Positions 41,346 to 50,401 of a stretch of 64,000 bases of DNA are shown piece after piece. Every line of letters begins with the position of its first letter. The first letter of the stretch is position 1. Origin of the DNA: an uncultured bacterium (GTDB taxonomy: Bacteria; Planctomycetota; JAJSAM01; JAJVHW01); NCBI GenBank assembly GCA_937996235.1, contig CALKVK010000012.1, positions 124,001 to 188,000 on the forward strand. The letters run 5' to 3'. Under the pieces are notes generated by a model. That model was not told where the DNA came from, did not search any database, and was given only the letters and a program-made list of their open reading frames with translations. Position numbers and translations under genes: made by a program.

Positions 41346-42524
41346 TCACCTCTTCTCGGTCTCGCGGTCCGGCGGCGCATTCGCCTCCACGGGCCGGAAC
41401 GACATCGGGAAGGTCATCGCGAGGCGCAGGCCGAGGGTCGCGTCCTCGCCGATCGCCACGGGCCGCGGCACCGAGACGTCGATCGTCGTCGCGGGGTCCG
41501 CGACCCGCCCCCCGCCGAGTGCGTCGCCGCCCCGCAGATCCACGCGCAGCTCGACGCCGACGCGCGGGGCTCCCTCCGCACCGTCGGCCCGCGCGACGCC
41601 GTTCGTGGGCCACGATCCGAACGCGCCGGGCCACGCGTCGCCGGCCCACCACGTGCCGCCGCGCGCGAGGCCCTCGAGCTGCGAGCGCTGCCACGCGCCG
41701 CCGGGGACCGGCCGCGCCGTGACGTACTGCCACTCCGCGATCGAGGGCACGCGCAGCTCGTGTCGTCCGAGCACCGCGGAGAGCTCCTCCCACGTGAGGG
41801 CGAACGACCCGTCGTCCGCGACGACGCGCGCAGGAGGAGCGGCGCCGTCGAGGAGCGGCTCGAGGAGGTGGTTCCACTGCGCGAGCGTCGTGGGGCTCCT
41901 GGCGACGAGGAACGACTGCAGCCGGACGTGACGCTCGACGACGCGCGCGCCGTTGTTCTGGGCGGTGCGCGTCGCAGGCAGCTCGAAGCTCTGGTCGGCC
42001 TCGCCGCCGGGCACGAGCACCATCACGAGCGCGGGATCGTCGCCGTCCGGCACGCGCCCCGTCGCCGGGTCGCGCAGCCGGATCGTGCCGGAGCCGACGA
42101 CCGCGAACTCGAGGAGCCCCGTCTCGGGATCCGGGCCGAGCGGCACGATCGACGGCGACGCCTCGATGTGGAACCAGTCCGGCGGGCCGGACTCGGCTGC
42201 GTCCCCGTCCGTCCCCCGCCAGAGCACGACGCTGAACAGGTCGGCGTAGCGCGCGTCGCGCGGCAGCTCGTTGCGCAGCGCGTCCCAGAGCGCCTCCTGC
42301 TCGCGGCGCGACAGCGTCTGCCGCAGGACGACGGGCGTGGTGTCGGGCGGCGGCTCCAGACCGGCGAAGCCCTGCGTGTCGGGACCGGCGACGGCGTCGG
42401 GCAGCTCCTCCCCGACGAGCGCGCGACCGAACGCGGCAGCCGAGCCCGCGGCGCGTCCGCGCGACTCCGCCCCGCACGCGGCGACGACGAGTGCCAGCGC
42501 GAGCGGAAGAGCGCGCCGCGTCAC
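41346..42524 (-). CDS. SUMF1/FGE-like lipoprotein
   Basis: A 392-residue protein from GTG 42524 with lipobox VAAC at residues 14-17. A first domain (about 60-200) is followed by a region with formylglycine-generating-enzyme-fold features: FLVARSPTTLAQWNHLL, a modified LRVPSIAEWQYVTARP (compare LPTEAEWEYAARGG) and a terminal TLGLRLAMTFP (compare GFRLV). Copper-binding cysteines of true FGE are not visible, so it is probably a binding or scaffold version. It is the last gene of the eight-gene operon, starting within the previous stop (GTGA). SUMF1-like domains often accompany MoxR/vWA conflict systems. Confidence 0.78.
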   Translation of the reverse strand: MTRRALPLALALVVAACGAESRGRAAGSAAAFGRALVGEELPDAVAGPDTQGFAGLEPPPDTTPVVLRQTLSRREQEALWDALRNELPRDARYADLFSVVLWRGTDGDAAESGPPDWFHIEASPSIVPLGPDPETGLLEFAVVGSGTIRLRDPATGRVPDGDDPALVMVLVPGGEADQSFELPATRTAQNNGARVVERHVRLQSFLVARSPTTLAQWNHLLEPLLDGAAPPARVVADDGSFALTWEELSAVLGRHELRVPSIAEWQYVTARPVPGGAWQRSQLEGLARGGTWWAGDAWPGAFGSWPTNGVARADGAEGAPRVGVELRVDLRGGDALGGGRVADPATTIDVSVPRPVAIGEDATLGLRLAMTFPMSFRPVEANAPPDRETEKR

Positions 42525-43111
42525 GCGCTCTCCCGCGGCGCGCGCAGGCGCGAGGACACCGCGCGCACCCAGGTGTCGGCGGCGAGTGCGTCGCCGAGGC
42601 CCTCCGCGACGGCGACGAACTCGTAGAGGCGATGGCGCCGGCGGCGGAACGACGCCGCGACCGTCAGAGCGCAGCACGCCAGGAGACCGTGACCGACTCC
42701 GAGCAGCACGACGTCGACGGCGAAGGATGGCGAGACCACCGTGGACGCCCCCGAGCCGAGGAGTGCGAACGCCGTCCGCAGCACCGCCCAGAAGAGCAGC
42801 AACTCCACGAGGATGCGCGCACGCGACGCCGCCTCGTGCCGCCGCGACTCCGCCAGCGTCACGAGCGTCGGGTGGACGCACGCGACCGCGCCGACGACGA
42901 GCCACGCGAACGTGCGCGGTCCCGGAGTCGCCGCGTCGAGCGACGCGCCGCACGCGGCCGCGGCGAGTGCGACGCACGCGGTCGTCGCGAGGGGGACGGC
43001 CCAACCGCGCGACGTCCCCGGACCGGGCGACGGCTCGCGCGGGGCGAGCAGTTCCTCCCAGAGCGCGAGGGGCGCGCTGACCGGCGTCGACGGGCGCGAG
43101 GTATCGCTCAC
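42521..43111 (-). CDS. Four-helix membrane protein
   Basis: A 196-residue protein from GTG 43111 whose GTGA overlaps the stop of the WD40 gene. Four hydrophobic segments (VPLATTACVALAAAACGA, FAWLVVGAVACVHP, ILVELLLFWAVLRTAFAL, VVLLGVGHGLLACCALTVA) and a C-terminal soluble helix. Family unknown. By position it is part of the same complex as its neighbours. Confidence 0.75.
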   Translation of the reverse strand: MSDTSRPSTPVSAPLALWEELLAPREPSPGPGTSRGWAVPLATTACVALAAAACGASLDAATPGPRTFAWLVVGAVACVHPTLVTLAESRRHEAASRARILVELLLFWAVLRTAFALLGSGASTVVSPSFAVDVVLLGVGHGLLACCALTVAASFRRRRHRLYEFVAVAEGLGDALAADTWVRAVSSRLRAPRESA

Positions 43112-46100
43112 GCCGGGAGCGCCTCGCCGTGCTCCATGTCGTCCTCCAGATCGTCCTCCATGTCGTGCTCCGCCTGCTGCGCCTCGGCGGGCGAGCCGGC
43201 CTCGACCGCGGGCTCCGCCGTCTCGGCCCAGTCCAGCTCGACGTCCACGTCGAGCGCGTCCGAGCCCGTCGTCTCCGCTTCGGTCGCCCCGGCCGCCGCC
43301 GCGGCCTCCTGCGCGCGACGGCGCCGCGACATGACGAACCCGATGGCGCCGCCGAGCACCGCGAGACCGATCCAGACGAGGAACGCCCAGCGCGCCACGT
43401 CCGCCATCCACGCCGTCGCGGCGGCGAGGGCGCGCAGTCCGAGCCACGTGCCCGCGCACGCCACGGCGACCACGACCAGCCGGCGCGGCGCGACGTCCAC
43501 GGGCCGCAGCGCGCCGCGGCGTTCGTTGCGCACGTGGACGAGGAGCGCCGCCCCCGCCGCCGCGAGGAACGCGCCGCCGACGGCCGTGCGCAGCACGCCG
43601 GGACTCGCCGCGGGCGCGAGCACGTCGAGGCGCCACGCGAGCAGCGCGAGCCAGCCGAGCGGCACGAGGTGCGCGGCCGCCCACACCGGCGGCGCGTACC
43701 GCGGTGCGTCGCGCGCCGCGGCGGCGCGCTCGGATGCGGGACGTTCGTCCGCGAGCAGCGCCGAGACGACACGGTCCACCGGCAGCGCCGACAGCGCGCG
43801 CTCGAGTCGCCCGGGTGCGACGGCGTCGGCGTGACGTCGCGCGCACGCCGCGGTCCGCGCGAGCACGACGACGAGCACGAGCACCTCGACGACGAGGAGC
43901 GCACGCCAGTCGTCCCACGTCGCCGCGCGCGCCGCGTCGAGGACGGCGCCCGACCCGCCGTGGTGGCCGAGCAGCGCGCCGACGTGCAGGAGCAGCAGCT
44001 CGGACGCGAAGAGCCACCAGCGTCCGCGCAGGTCGGACCGCGCCGCGGAAGCGCCGCACCCGAGCGCGTACACCGCGACGACCGGCATGACGACGTCTCC
44101 GACGCCGAGCTGGGCGAGGCCCCACCCGAGCGCCCACGCGACACCGAACGTGCACGGCGGCGCAAGCCACCACGTGCGCTCGGGACGCCGCTGCGCATCC
44201 GCCGACGCGGCACGCGGAGCGCGCCGCAGCAGCGCGGCGACGGAGCGTCGCACGCGCACGCCGAGGCCGTCGTCGGCGAACCCCAGGAACACCGTGTCGC
44301 GCAGCGCGTCCGCGTCCGGGTCGTCGGCCGTGGCCGAGCGGCGCCGCGCCTCGGCGAGGCGGCGCAGCCACGGACGCTCCTCGACCGCCACCTCGAGAGC
44401 GTCCGGGTCGGACGCGGACGCCGGGACGAGCCACGCGAGGAAGCTCGCACGGATCTCGCGCGCGAGCGGCTCGGGGAGCGCTTCGGTCAGGTGGCGCCGC
44501 AGCCAGTCCGGGAAGACGCCCGCGCGCATCCACGGCAGCCGCACCAGCCGCGTGAGGTCGGCGGACGTCCACGCGTCGGAGCCGTCGGTGTGCGCGAAGA
44601 CCAGGTCGCCGAGCCGCTGGGTGAGGCCGTGGTGCACCTGCGGGTACACGGCGCACGCGCAGAGCCATGCGTACGTCTGCGGTCCGAGATACGCGCGCAG
44701 TTCCGCCAGCACGCGCGCGACCTCGTGCTCGGGCGGCGACCCCGACGCGAGCCAGCGCTCCGCGCCGGCGCGCAGCGTGGGCGGGAACGCGGCGCGCCCG
44801 CCCGCGCCGCGGTGCGCGTCGAACGCGGCGAGGTCGCCGGGCGCCGCCGCGCGCGCCGGGGTCTCGAGGGCCGCGACCGCGAGACCGTCGGCGAGGACGG
44901 CGCGCTCCTCGTGCGACCACTCGTCGCGCGCGGCCGGGACCACGGCAGAGCGTTGCGCCCACGCGTCGAGCCCCGCGAGCCACGGTGCCGCGCCGCCGCG
45001 CGGATCCCGGAACGTGGACGCCTCCGCGAACACCAGCAGCCGCCGGTCGCGCAGGCGTCCGACGAGGTCGTCGAGCCGCTCGGCGCGCTCCCCGCCGCGG
45101 CGCCGCACGACGCGCGGATCGCGCGAGAACTCGAAGCGCTCGACGTGCACGCCCTCCGACTCCAGACGGTCGAGCACGGCTGCGACGTGGTCGGCCTGCG
45201 CGTCGGCGGCGCTGCGCCGATCGACGAGCGCGACGTACTCCGGCGTCTGCGGACGCGAGCGCAGGACGGGCGTCGGCAGGCCGCCCGCGGCGACGGTGCG
45301 CTCCACGCTGCGTTCGACGTCGAGGTCGCCGGTCACGACGTCGGCGTGTGTGCGCAGGCGCGCGATGTCGGCGCGCAGCGTCGGGGCCACCGCGGAGCCG
45401 CGCGTGTGCTGCGGCACGGTCAGGAAGGCCGGCCGCGCGTCGTCCGCGACGACGCCGCGCCGCACGTAGGCGCGCGCGATTCCGCGGCGCACGACGACGC
45501 CGACCAGGAACACGCCCGCCAGCGCGGCCACGAACGGCAGCGGCGACGGCGCGGGCGCGCCCACGCGCCACACGCGCAGCGTGCCGTCGAGCGACGACGT
45601 CGCGATGAACGCACCGTCGGGGCTGAAACGCGCGTCGGTCACGGCTCCCGTGTGACCGAGCAGCACGCGCTCGAGGGCGCCGGTCCGGGCGTCCCAGACG
45701 CGGGCCGTCATGTCGGCGCTCGCGGTGACGATGCGCGTGCCGTCGGGACTCCAGTCGCCTCCCGTCACCCAGCCGTCGTGTCCGCGCAGCGCCACCACGG
45801 CGCCGTTCGTCACGTCGTAGATCCGCGCGACGTCGTCGGTGCGCGTGACCAACAGGGAGACGGAGTCCGGCGAGAACGCGATGGTCGCCAGGTCGCCGCG
45901 CGGTCCGGACCACGCCCGCGCCTGCGACCCGGTACCTGCGTCGAAGGTCCGAAGCGTGCCGTCCTCCGCGACTGCGGCGATCCAGTCGCCCGACGGACTC
46001 CACGCCACGGCGTGAGCAGGCGATCCACCAGTCGGCAGATCTGCAGCGGTGCTGCCCGTCACAGCATCGACCACGCGCACGAGCGCGTCGTCGCACGCAG

Positions 46101-48102
46101 CCGCGATTCGTCCGCCGTCCGGGCTCCACGCGATGTCCTTGGCGCCCTCCATCGACGAGAGCCAGCGGACCTCGGCGCCTGTCCGACCGTCGCAAACGTG
46201 GACGGTCGCAGTGTCGGAGAGCGCGATCTGCCCGCCGTCCGGGCGGAAGCGTACTCGCCAAACGATCCTCCAGCGACCGGTCAGGGGACTGCTGGAGGCG
46301 CCCGTGCGCGTATCGAACAGCGCGTACGTCGCCAGACGGGATCCGTCCGGGCTCCACGCCGCATCCACCACAGGGAGTTCGTGCGGGCCGACATGCACGA
46401 CCGCATCCGCGCCCGCCGCTGCGAAGATGGACGCGGCGCCGCGGACGGAGAGCGCCGCGATCCTCGTTCCGTCCGGACTCCAGCGAAGTCCGCGCAGCCG
46501 GTCCGATCCGGGCGTCGAGCGCCACGTGACTGCGTCCTCGAGGTGGGTCACGTCGAAGAGCGTGGCCGACGGGGACTCGCCGACGACCACGCGTCTGCCG
46601 TCCGCGGCCCAGGCGACGGCGACTGCGCCAGCCGTCTCCGCCGCGGTGCTGCGCGAGTCCAGCTCTCCCAGTTGCTCTCCCGTCACCGTGTCCCAAACCC
46701 GGGCCCCGGCATCCGACGCCGTCGCGATCCGTGTTCCGTCCGGGCTGAACGAACACGCGCTGACGACGCCGTCGGGGCTGGAGAGCTCGACGCTCGGTGC
46801 ATCGCCGCTCACGGGCCAGACGCGTGCACCCTGATCCGCATACGCGACGAACCGGCTGCCATCTGCGCTCCACGACGCTCCGTGCAGCATGCCGCGCTGG
46901 ATCTCGACCTCCGCCACGGTCACCGGCGCCGGGCCCTCCACGTCCCACACGCGCACCGTGCCGCCCTCGGACGCGACGAGCAGCCGGCGCGTGCCGGCGT
47001 GCCACGCGATCGCGCGGATCGGGAGCGGATGCGCCTGCAGCGCAGCGAACTCCGGCTGTTCCTGCGACGCGCTCCAGAGCCGCACGCTGCCGTCCTCGCA
47101 GCCCGTCGCCACGCGGCCGCCCGACAGCCACGACACGGCGGTGACCGGGGACGCGCACTCGAGGACGCTCGCGGTCGTCCCGTCCGCAGCGCTCCAGACA
47201 CGGGCCGTGCCGTCGTCGGAGCCGCTGACGACGTGTGTCCCCGCCGCGTTCCACTCCGCCGCACGCACACGTCCCGTGTGCTCTGCGTACCCGACCACGT
47301 TCCGACCCGACTCGACGTCCCACACGCGCGCCGTCCCGTCCTCGGACGCCGTCAGCACGCGCGTGCCGTCGGGACTCCACGCGGCCTGCGTCAGCCGCTT
47401 CGAGTGGCCGGCGAGGACCGCATCGCAGCCGCCGTCGAGGTCCCAGAGACGAGCCGTGCCGTCGTCCGAACCGGTCAACAGGTGCTGCCCCTGCGGCGAG
47501 AACGAGACGAACGTGACCGCGGACTCGTGGCCGAGGAGCACGGGCGGCGACCAGCGCGAGCGGGTCCGCTCCACGTCCACGACCTGGAAGTCCGCCGACG
47601 ACGTCGCCGGCGGCGGCTCGACTCCGACCGATCGAACGACCTGCTGCGGCGGTCCCGGCTCCGGCTCGACGACGGGGTCGGACTGCGGCGGCGTGGGCCG
47701 GAACACGTCGAGCGCCCAGAGCGCTGCGACGCCAAGGGCGAGCACGACGAGCACCGCGAGCGCGACGCGCACCGTGCGCGATCCCGGGGCGGGCGTCCGC
47801 GGCGGCGCGCGTCGCGCGGGCCCCCTGCCACGGTCCGCGGTCGGTGCGACCGCGGGTGCGCCGCCGCGCCGCAGGCGCTCGCGCAGGTCGCGCTGCTCGT
47901 GCGGCGAGCGCGCGATCAGCGGCGCGAGCCAGTCGGCGACGTCGTCCGGCGTCTCCCCCGCGGCGCCGCGTGCGACGAGCGCGAGGAACGCCTCCTGCAC
48001 GACCAGGTGCTCCTCGACGCCGACGCCCCAGCCCTCGCGCCGCAGCTCGCGCAGGAGCGCGTGCAGCGCGGCGAGGCGCTCGGAGTCGGCGGGACCGCTC
48101 AC
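43108..48102 (-). CDS. Transmembrane CoxE-N-like / WD40 / vWA-like core protein
   Basis: A 1664-residue protein from GTG 48102 (GTGA overlap with the ATPase stop). Residues about 8-80 resemble the helical N-terminus of CoxE-type MoxR partners (LLRELRREGWGVGVEEHLVV, LIARSPHEQRDLRERL). A first membrane helix lies at 111-133. About 16 WD40 units fill 185-850 (SDDGTARLWD, TASEDGTARVWD and so on), enough for two propellers. A second helix spans about 857-875. Residues about 950-1090 look like a degenerate vWA domain (PEYVALVDRRSAADAQADHV, LLVFAEAST) lacking the metal-site DxSxS. Six or more further helices (about 1310-1600) and an acidic tail end the protein. Basic residues before helix 1 and after helix 2 put the propellers outside the cytoplasm. 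Confidence 0.85.
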   Translation of the reverse strand: MSGPADSERLAALHALLRELRREGWGVGVEEHLVVQEAFLALVARGAAGETPDDVADWLAPLIARSPHEQRDLRERLRRGGAPAVAPTADRGRGPARRAPPRTPAPGSRTVRVALAVLVVLALGVAALWALDVFRPTPPQSDPVVEPEPGPPQQVVRSVGVEPPPATSSADFQVVDVERTRSRWSPPVLLGHESAVTFVSFSPQGQHLLTGSDDGTARLWDLDGGCDAVLAGHSKRLTQAAWSPDGTRVLTASEDGTARVWDVESGRNVVGYAEHTGRVRAAEWNAAGTHVVSGSDDGTARVWSAADGTTASVLECASPVTAVSWLSGGRVATGCEDGSVRLWSASQEQPEFAALQAHPLPIRAIAWHAGTRRLLVASEGGTVRVWDVEGPAPVTVAEVEIQRGMLHGASWSADGSRFVAYADQGARVWPVSGDAPSVELSSPDGVVSACSFSPDGTRIATASDAGARVWDTVTGEQLGELDSRSTAAETAGAVAVAWAADGRRVVVGESPSATLFDVTHLEDAVTWRSTPGSDRLRGLRWSPDGTRIAALSVRGAASIFAAAGADAVVHVGPHELPVVDAAWSPDGSRLATYALFDTRTGASSSPLTGRWRIVWRVRFRPDGGQIALSDTATVHVCDGRTGAEVRWLSSMEGAKDIAWSPDGGRIAAACDDALVRVVDAVTGSTAADLPTGGSPAHAVAWSPSGDWIAAVAEDGTLRTFDAGTGSQARAWSGPRGDLATIAFSPDSVSLLVTRTDDVARIYDVTNGAVVALRGHDGWVTGGDWSPDGTRIVTASADMTARVWDARTGALERVLLGHTGAVTDARFSPDGAFIATSSLDGTLRVWRVGAPAPSPLPFVAALAGVFLVGVVVRRGIARAYVRRGVVADDARPAFLTVPQHTRGSAVAPTLRADIARLRTHADVVTGDLDVERSVERTVAAGGLPTPVLRSRPQTPEYVALVDRRSAADAQADHVAAVLDRLESEGVHVERFEFSRDPRVVRRRGGERAERLDDLVGRLRDRRLLVFAEASTFRDPRGGAAPWLAGLDAWAQRSAVVPAARDEWSHEERAVLADGLAVAALETPARAAAPGDLAAFDAHRGAGGRAAFPPTLRAGAERWLASGSPPEHEVARVLAELRAYLGPQTYAWLCACAVYPQVHHGLTQRLGDLVFAHTDGSDAWTSADLTRLVRLPWMRAGVFPDWLRRHLTEALPEPLAREIRASFLAWLVPASASDPDALEVAVEERPWLRRLAEARRRSATADDPDADALRDTVFLGFADDGLGVRVRRSVAALLRRAPRAASADAQRRPERTWWLAPPCTFGVAWALGWGLAQLGVGDVVMPVVAVYALGCGASAARSDLRGRWWLFASELLLLHVGALLGHHGGSGAVLDAARAATWDDWRALLVVEVLVLVVVLARTAACARRHADAVAPGRLERALSALPVDRVVSALLADERPASERAAAARDAPRYAPPVWAAAHLVPLGWLALLAWRLDVLAPAASPGVLRTAVGGAFLAAAGAALLVHVRNERRGALRPVDVAPRRLVVVAVACAGTWLGLRALAAATAWMADVARWAFLVWIGLAVLGGAIGFVMSRRRRAQEAAAAAGATEAETTGSDALDVDVELDWAETAEPAVEAGSPAEAQQAEHDMEDDLEDDMEHGEALPA

Positions 48103-49094
48103 GCGCCCCCGCGCCCCGCCTTCCACGTCGCGAAGATGCGACGCGCCGCCGCGAGATCCTCCTGGCCCTTCACGAGCGTTCCGAGGTCGCCGTCGGCCGA
48201 CGCGGCGAGCGGGTTCGCGACGCCTTCCCCGGCGGAGCGCCGCAGCGCGGCGAGCCAGTCGATGAGCTCGGACGTCGCCGGCGGCTTGCGCAGGGGCGGC
48301 CGCGCGTCGCGCAGCGCACGGAAGAGCGCGAGCGCGTCCTTCACGAAGGCGCTGCCGGGCGCCGCCCAGGAGCCGAGGCGGCTCACGAGGATCTCGCCGA
48401 GGCGCTCCTCGTCGGGGAACTCGATGTGGTGGTAGACGCAGCGGCGCAGGAACGCGTCCGGCAGGTTGCGCTCGGAGTTGCTCGTCACGATGACGATCGG
48501 GCGCAGCGCGGGGTCCGCGGCGATCGCCGCGATGCCGAGCTCCGCCACGCGGAACTCCATCCGCTCGATCTCGGCGAGCAGGTCGTTCGGGAAGTCGCGC
48601 GGCGCCTTGTCGACCTCGTCGATCAGCACGACGCTGCGCCGCGGACCGTCGTGTGCGAACTCCGACGGCAGCCACGTCGCGACCTCGCCCGACTCGCGCG
48701 ACAGCAGCACCGCGCGGCCGAGCGCCTCGTAGCGCAGGAAGCGCAGCCCGTCGGCGAGCGAGCTCCCGCCCGCGTCGCGCGCGTGGAAGCGGCCGAGCGC
48801 GTCGTACGTGTAGAAGAGGTGCCGCGCCTCGCTCGTCGACTTCGTGTCGAAGCGCAGCGGCGCGCCGAGCCGCAGCTCCCACGCCACGCTGTAGGCGAGC
48901 TGCGTCTTGCCGGTGCCCGGTTCGCCGGTGAGCAGCAGCGGGCGGCCGAGCAGGATCGCGAGGTCCACGGCGCGGCGCAGCCGCGCGTCCACGCGGTAGC
49001 CGGCGGGGTCCTCCGCACGCGCGCGATCGACGGACGGCAGGTCGACGGCCGGCGCCTCGCGACGCTCGCCGCTCCCGCGGTAGATCATGTCCAT
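48099..49094 (-). CDS. MoxR-type AAA+ ATPase
   Basis: A 331-residue protein. Walker A GEPGTGKT at 57-64, Walker B VVLIDEVDKA with Asp159/Glu160, sensor 1 Asn in IVTSNSERNLPD, and an arginine-finger-like FLRRCVYHHIEF, all intact. MoxR ATPases work as chaperone-like remodelers together with vWA/CoxE proteins, here the next gene, with which it overlaps by 4 nt. The ATG at 49094 has GGAGG 7 nt upstream. It lies 13 bp after the DUF4062 gene. Confidence 0.92.
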   Translation of the reverse strand: MDMIYRGSGERREAPAVDLPSVDRARAEDPAGYRVDARLRRAVDLAILLGRPLLLTGEPGTGKTQLAYSVAWELRLGAPLRFDTKSTSEARHLFYTYDALGRFHARDAGGSSLADGLRFLRYEALGRAVLLSRESGEVATWLPSEFAHDGPRRSVVLIDEVDKAPRDFPNDLLAEIERMEFRVAELGIAAIAADPALRPIVIVTSNSERNLPDAFLRRCVYHHIEFPDEERLGEILVSRLGSWAAPGSAFVKDALALFRALRDARPPLRKPPATSELIDWLAALRRSAGEGVANPLAASADGDLGTLVKGQEDLAAARRIFATWKAGRGGA

Positions 49095-49107
49095 GGGCAG
49101 TCCTCCG

Positions 49108-50358
49108 TCATCCAGGGGTGCGGAGCCTCTCGCGCAGGATGCGGCTCAGCGCCTGCGCGACCGGATCGAGCGGCGAGCGCTGCGTCGCCGGCAGGGCTCG
49201 CGCGAGGTCCTGCTCGGGCAGGCGCCGCTGCTGCAGCAGCCCGAGCACGCGCGGATGCCGCGCCCACGCGGTCACGTCGGCGAAGTCCACGTCGTCGAGC
49301 TCGGGCAGCAGCGCGACACGGCCGCCCGCCGCGTGACGCCGCGCGAGGTCCGTGAGAGACGCGCGGACGCCGTCCGCGAGCTTTCTGTCCCGTTCGTCGA
49401 AGCGCACCCACGGCACGACGACGGCCGGCGCCGTGCGGTGCACGGGCGCCCACGCGGCGAGGCGCGAGACCACGGCATCGAGGCAGCGCGGCGTCGCGTC
49501 CGCGTCCCAGCGGCAGAACGGCACCTCGCTGGTCACGAGCAGCGCGCTCGGCCACGCGCCGGCGGCGTCCGCGGCGGCGGCGTGGCCGCGCGCGCCGAGC
49601 GCCTCCGCGAGGCGCTGCTCGAAGCGGCGCACGCACGCCGCGGGGTCCGTCTCGCGCGGCCACTCCACGTCCACCGCGTGCACGACGTCGCCCGCAGGTG
49701 CCGACGCGAAGTCCGCGAGCAGCTCGTCGCGCACGCGGTCCAGGAACTGCTCGTGCGCCTGGGCGAAGCGGCCGTGCAGCAGCCAGACGAACGGCCGCGA
49801 CACGTCGAGGGCGGGAACCGCGGCGAGGTCGCGCAGCGCGTCGCGTTGCGGCGTCCGGTCGCACAGGTAGGGCAGCGCCGGCGGCACGGGGTCGTGGCTC
49901 CCGATCGCGGTGTTCAGGTCCGCGAGGACGTCGCTGTGGAGCGCTTCGACCGTGGCGAACGGCTTCGACGTGTGCCGCTGGCAGATGAGAGCGCGAAACG
50001 CCCGCGCCCGCTCGGCCTCGGCACGGCCGAACCCCAGGAAGCCGGCGCGCGGCTCGGCCTCCGTGTGGAAGAACAGCATCTGCTCGACGTCCGCGGCGCA
50101 CGCGGTCTCGTACTCGAGATGGGTGATGCTGCGCCCTTCGTGGCCGTCGGGCACCCAGCCGTAGCGGCGTCCCAGCAGCAGGACGAACGCGTCACAGTTC
50201 CGCACGTCGGTGGTGCACTTCGCGACGACCGTGCGCCTGTCGGATCCGTAGTCCTCCATGCCGATCGGCTGGTGGCCGAGGCGCAGGATGGCCGCGCGCA
50301 CCGCCGCCCGCGCCTCGCGCAGGTCCTGGAACGTCGAGGAGACGTACACGCGAGCCAC
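49108..50358 (-). CDS. DUF4062 protein with inactive-STAND-like module
   Basis: A 416-residue protein from GTG 50358. Residues 1-110 are DUF4062, a TIR-like Rossmannoid domain (RVYVSSTFQDLREAR, CDAFVLLLGRRYGW, SITHLEYETA). From about residue 160 a segment YLCDRTPQRDALRDL followed by FVWLLHGRFAQAHEQFLDRV and a long alpha/beta region resembles STAND-type modules that have lost the P-loop. Such proteins usually pass a signal between effector and switch in conflict systems. Spacing to the ATPase gene is 13 bp. Confidence 0.82.
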   Translation of the reverse strand: MARVYVSSTFQDLREARAAVRAAILRLGHQPIGMEDYGSDRRTVVAKCTTDVRNCDAFVLLLGRRYGWVPDGHEGRSITHLEYETACAADVEQMLFFHTEAEPRAGFLGFGRAEAERARAFRALICQRHTSKPFATVEALHSDVLADLNTAIGSHDPVPPALPYLCDRTPQRDALRDLAAVPALDVSRPFVWLLHGRFAQAHEQFLDRVRDELLADFASAPAGDVVHAVDVEWPRETDPAACVRRFEQRLAEALGARGHAAAADAAGAWPSALLVTSEVPFCRWDADATPRCLDAVVSRLAAWAPVHRTAPAVVVPWVRFDERDRKLADGVRASLTDLARRHAAGGRVALLPELDDVDFADVTAWARHPRVLGLLQQRRLPEQDLARALPATQRSPLDPVAQALSRILRERLRTPG

Positions 50359-50401
50359 GGGGGGCGAACCTCCTGCGCGCGCCGAGGGCGGCGCGCTCCC
50401 T

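Noticed and set aside
43129..48435. A 1768-codon plus-strand open frame antisense to the WD40 gene
   Set aside because: Arg/His/Ala-rich shadow; the opposite strand carries clear WD40 and ATPase motifs.
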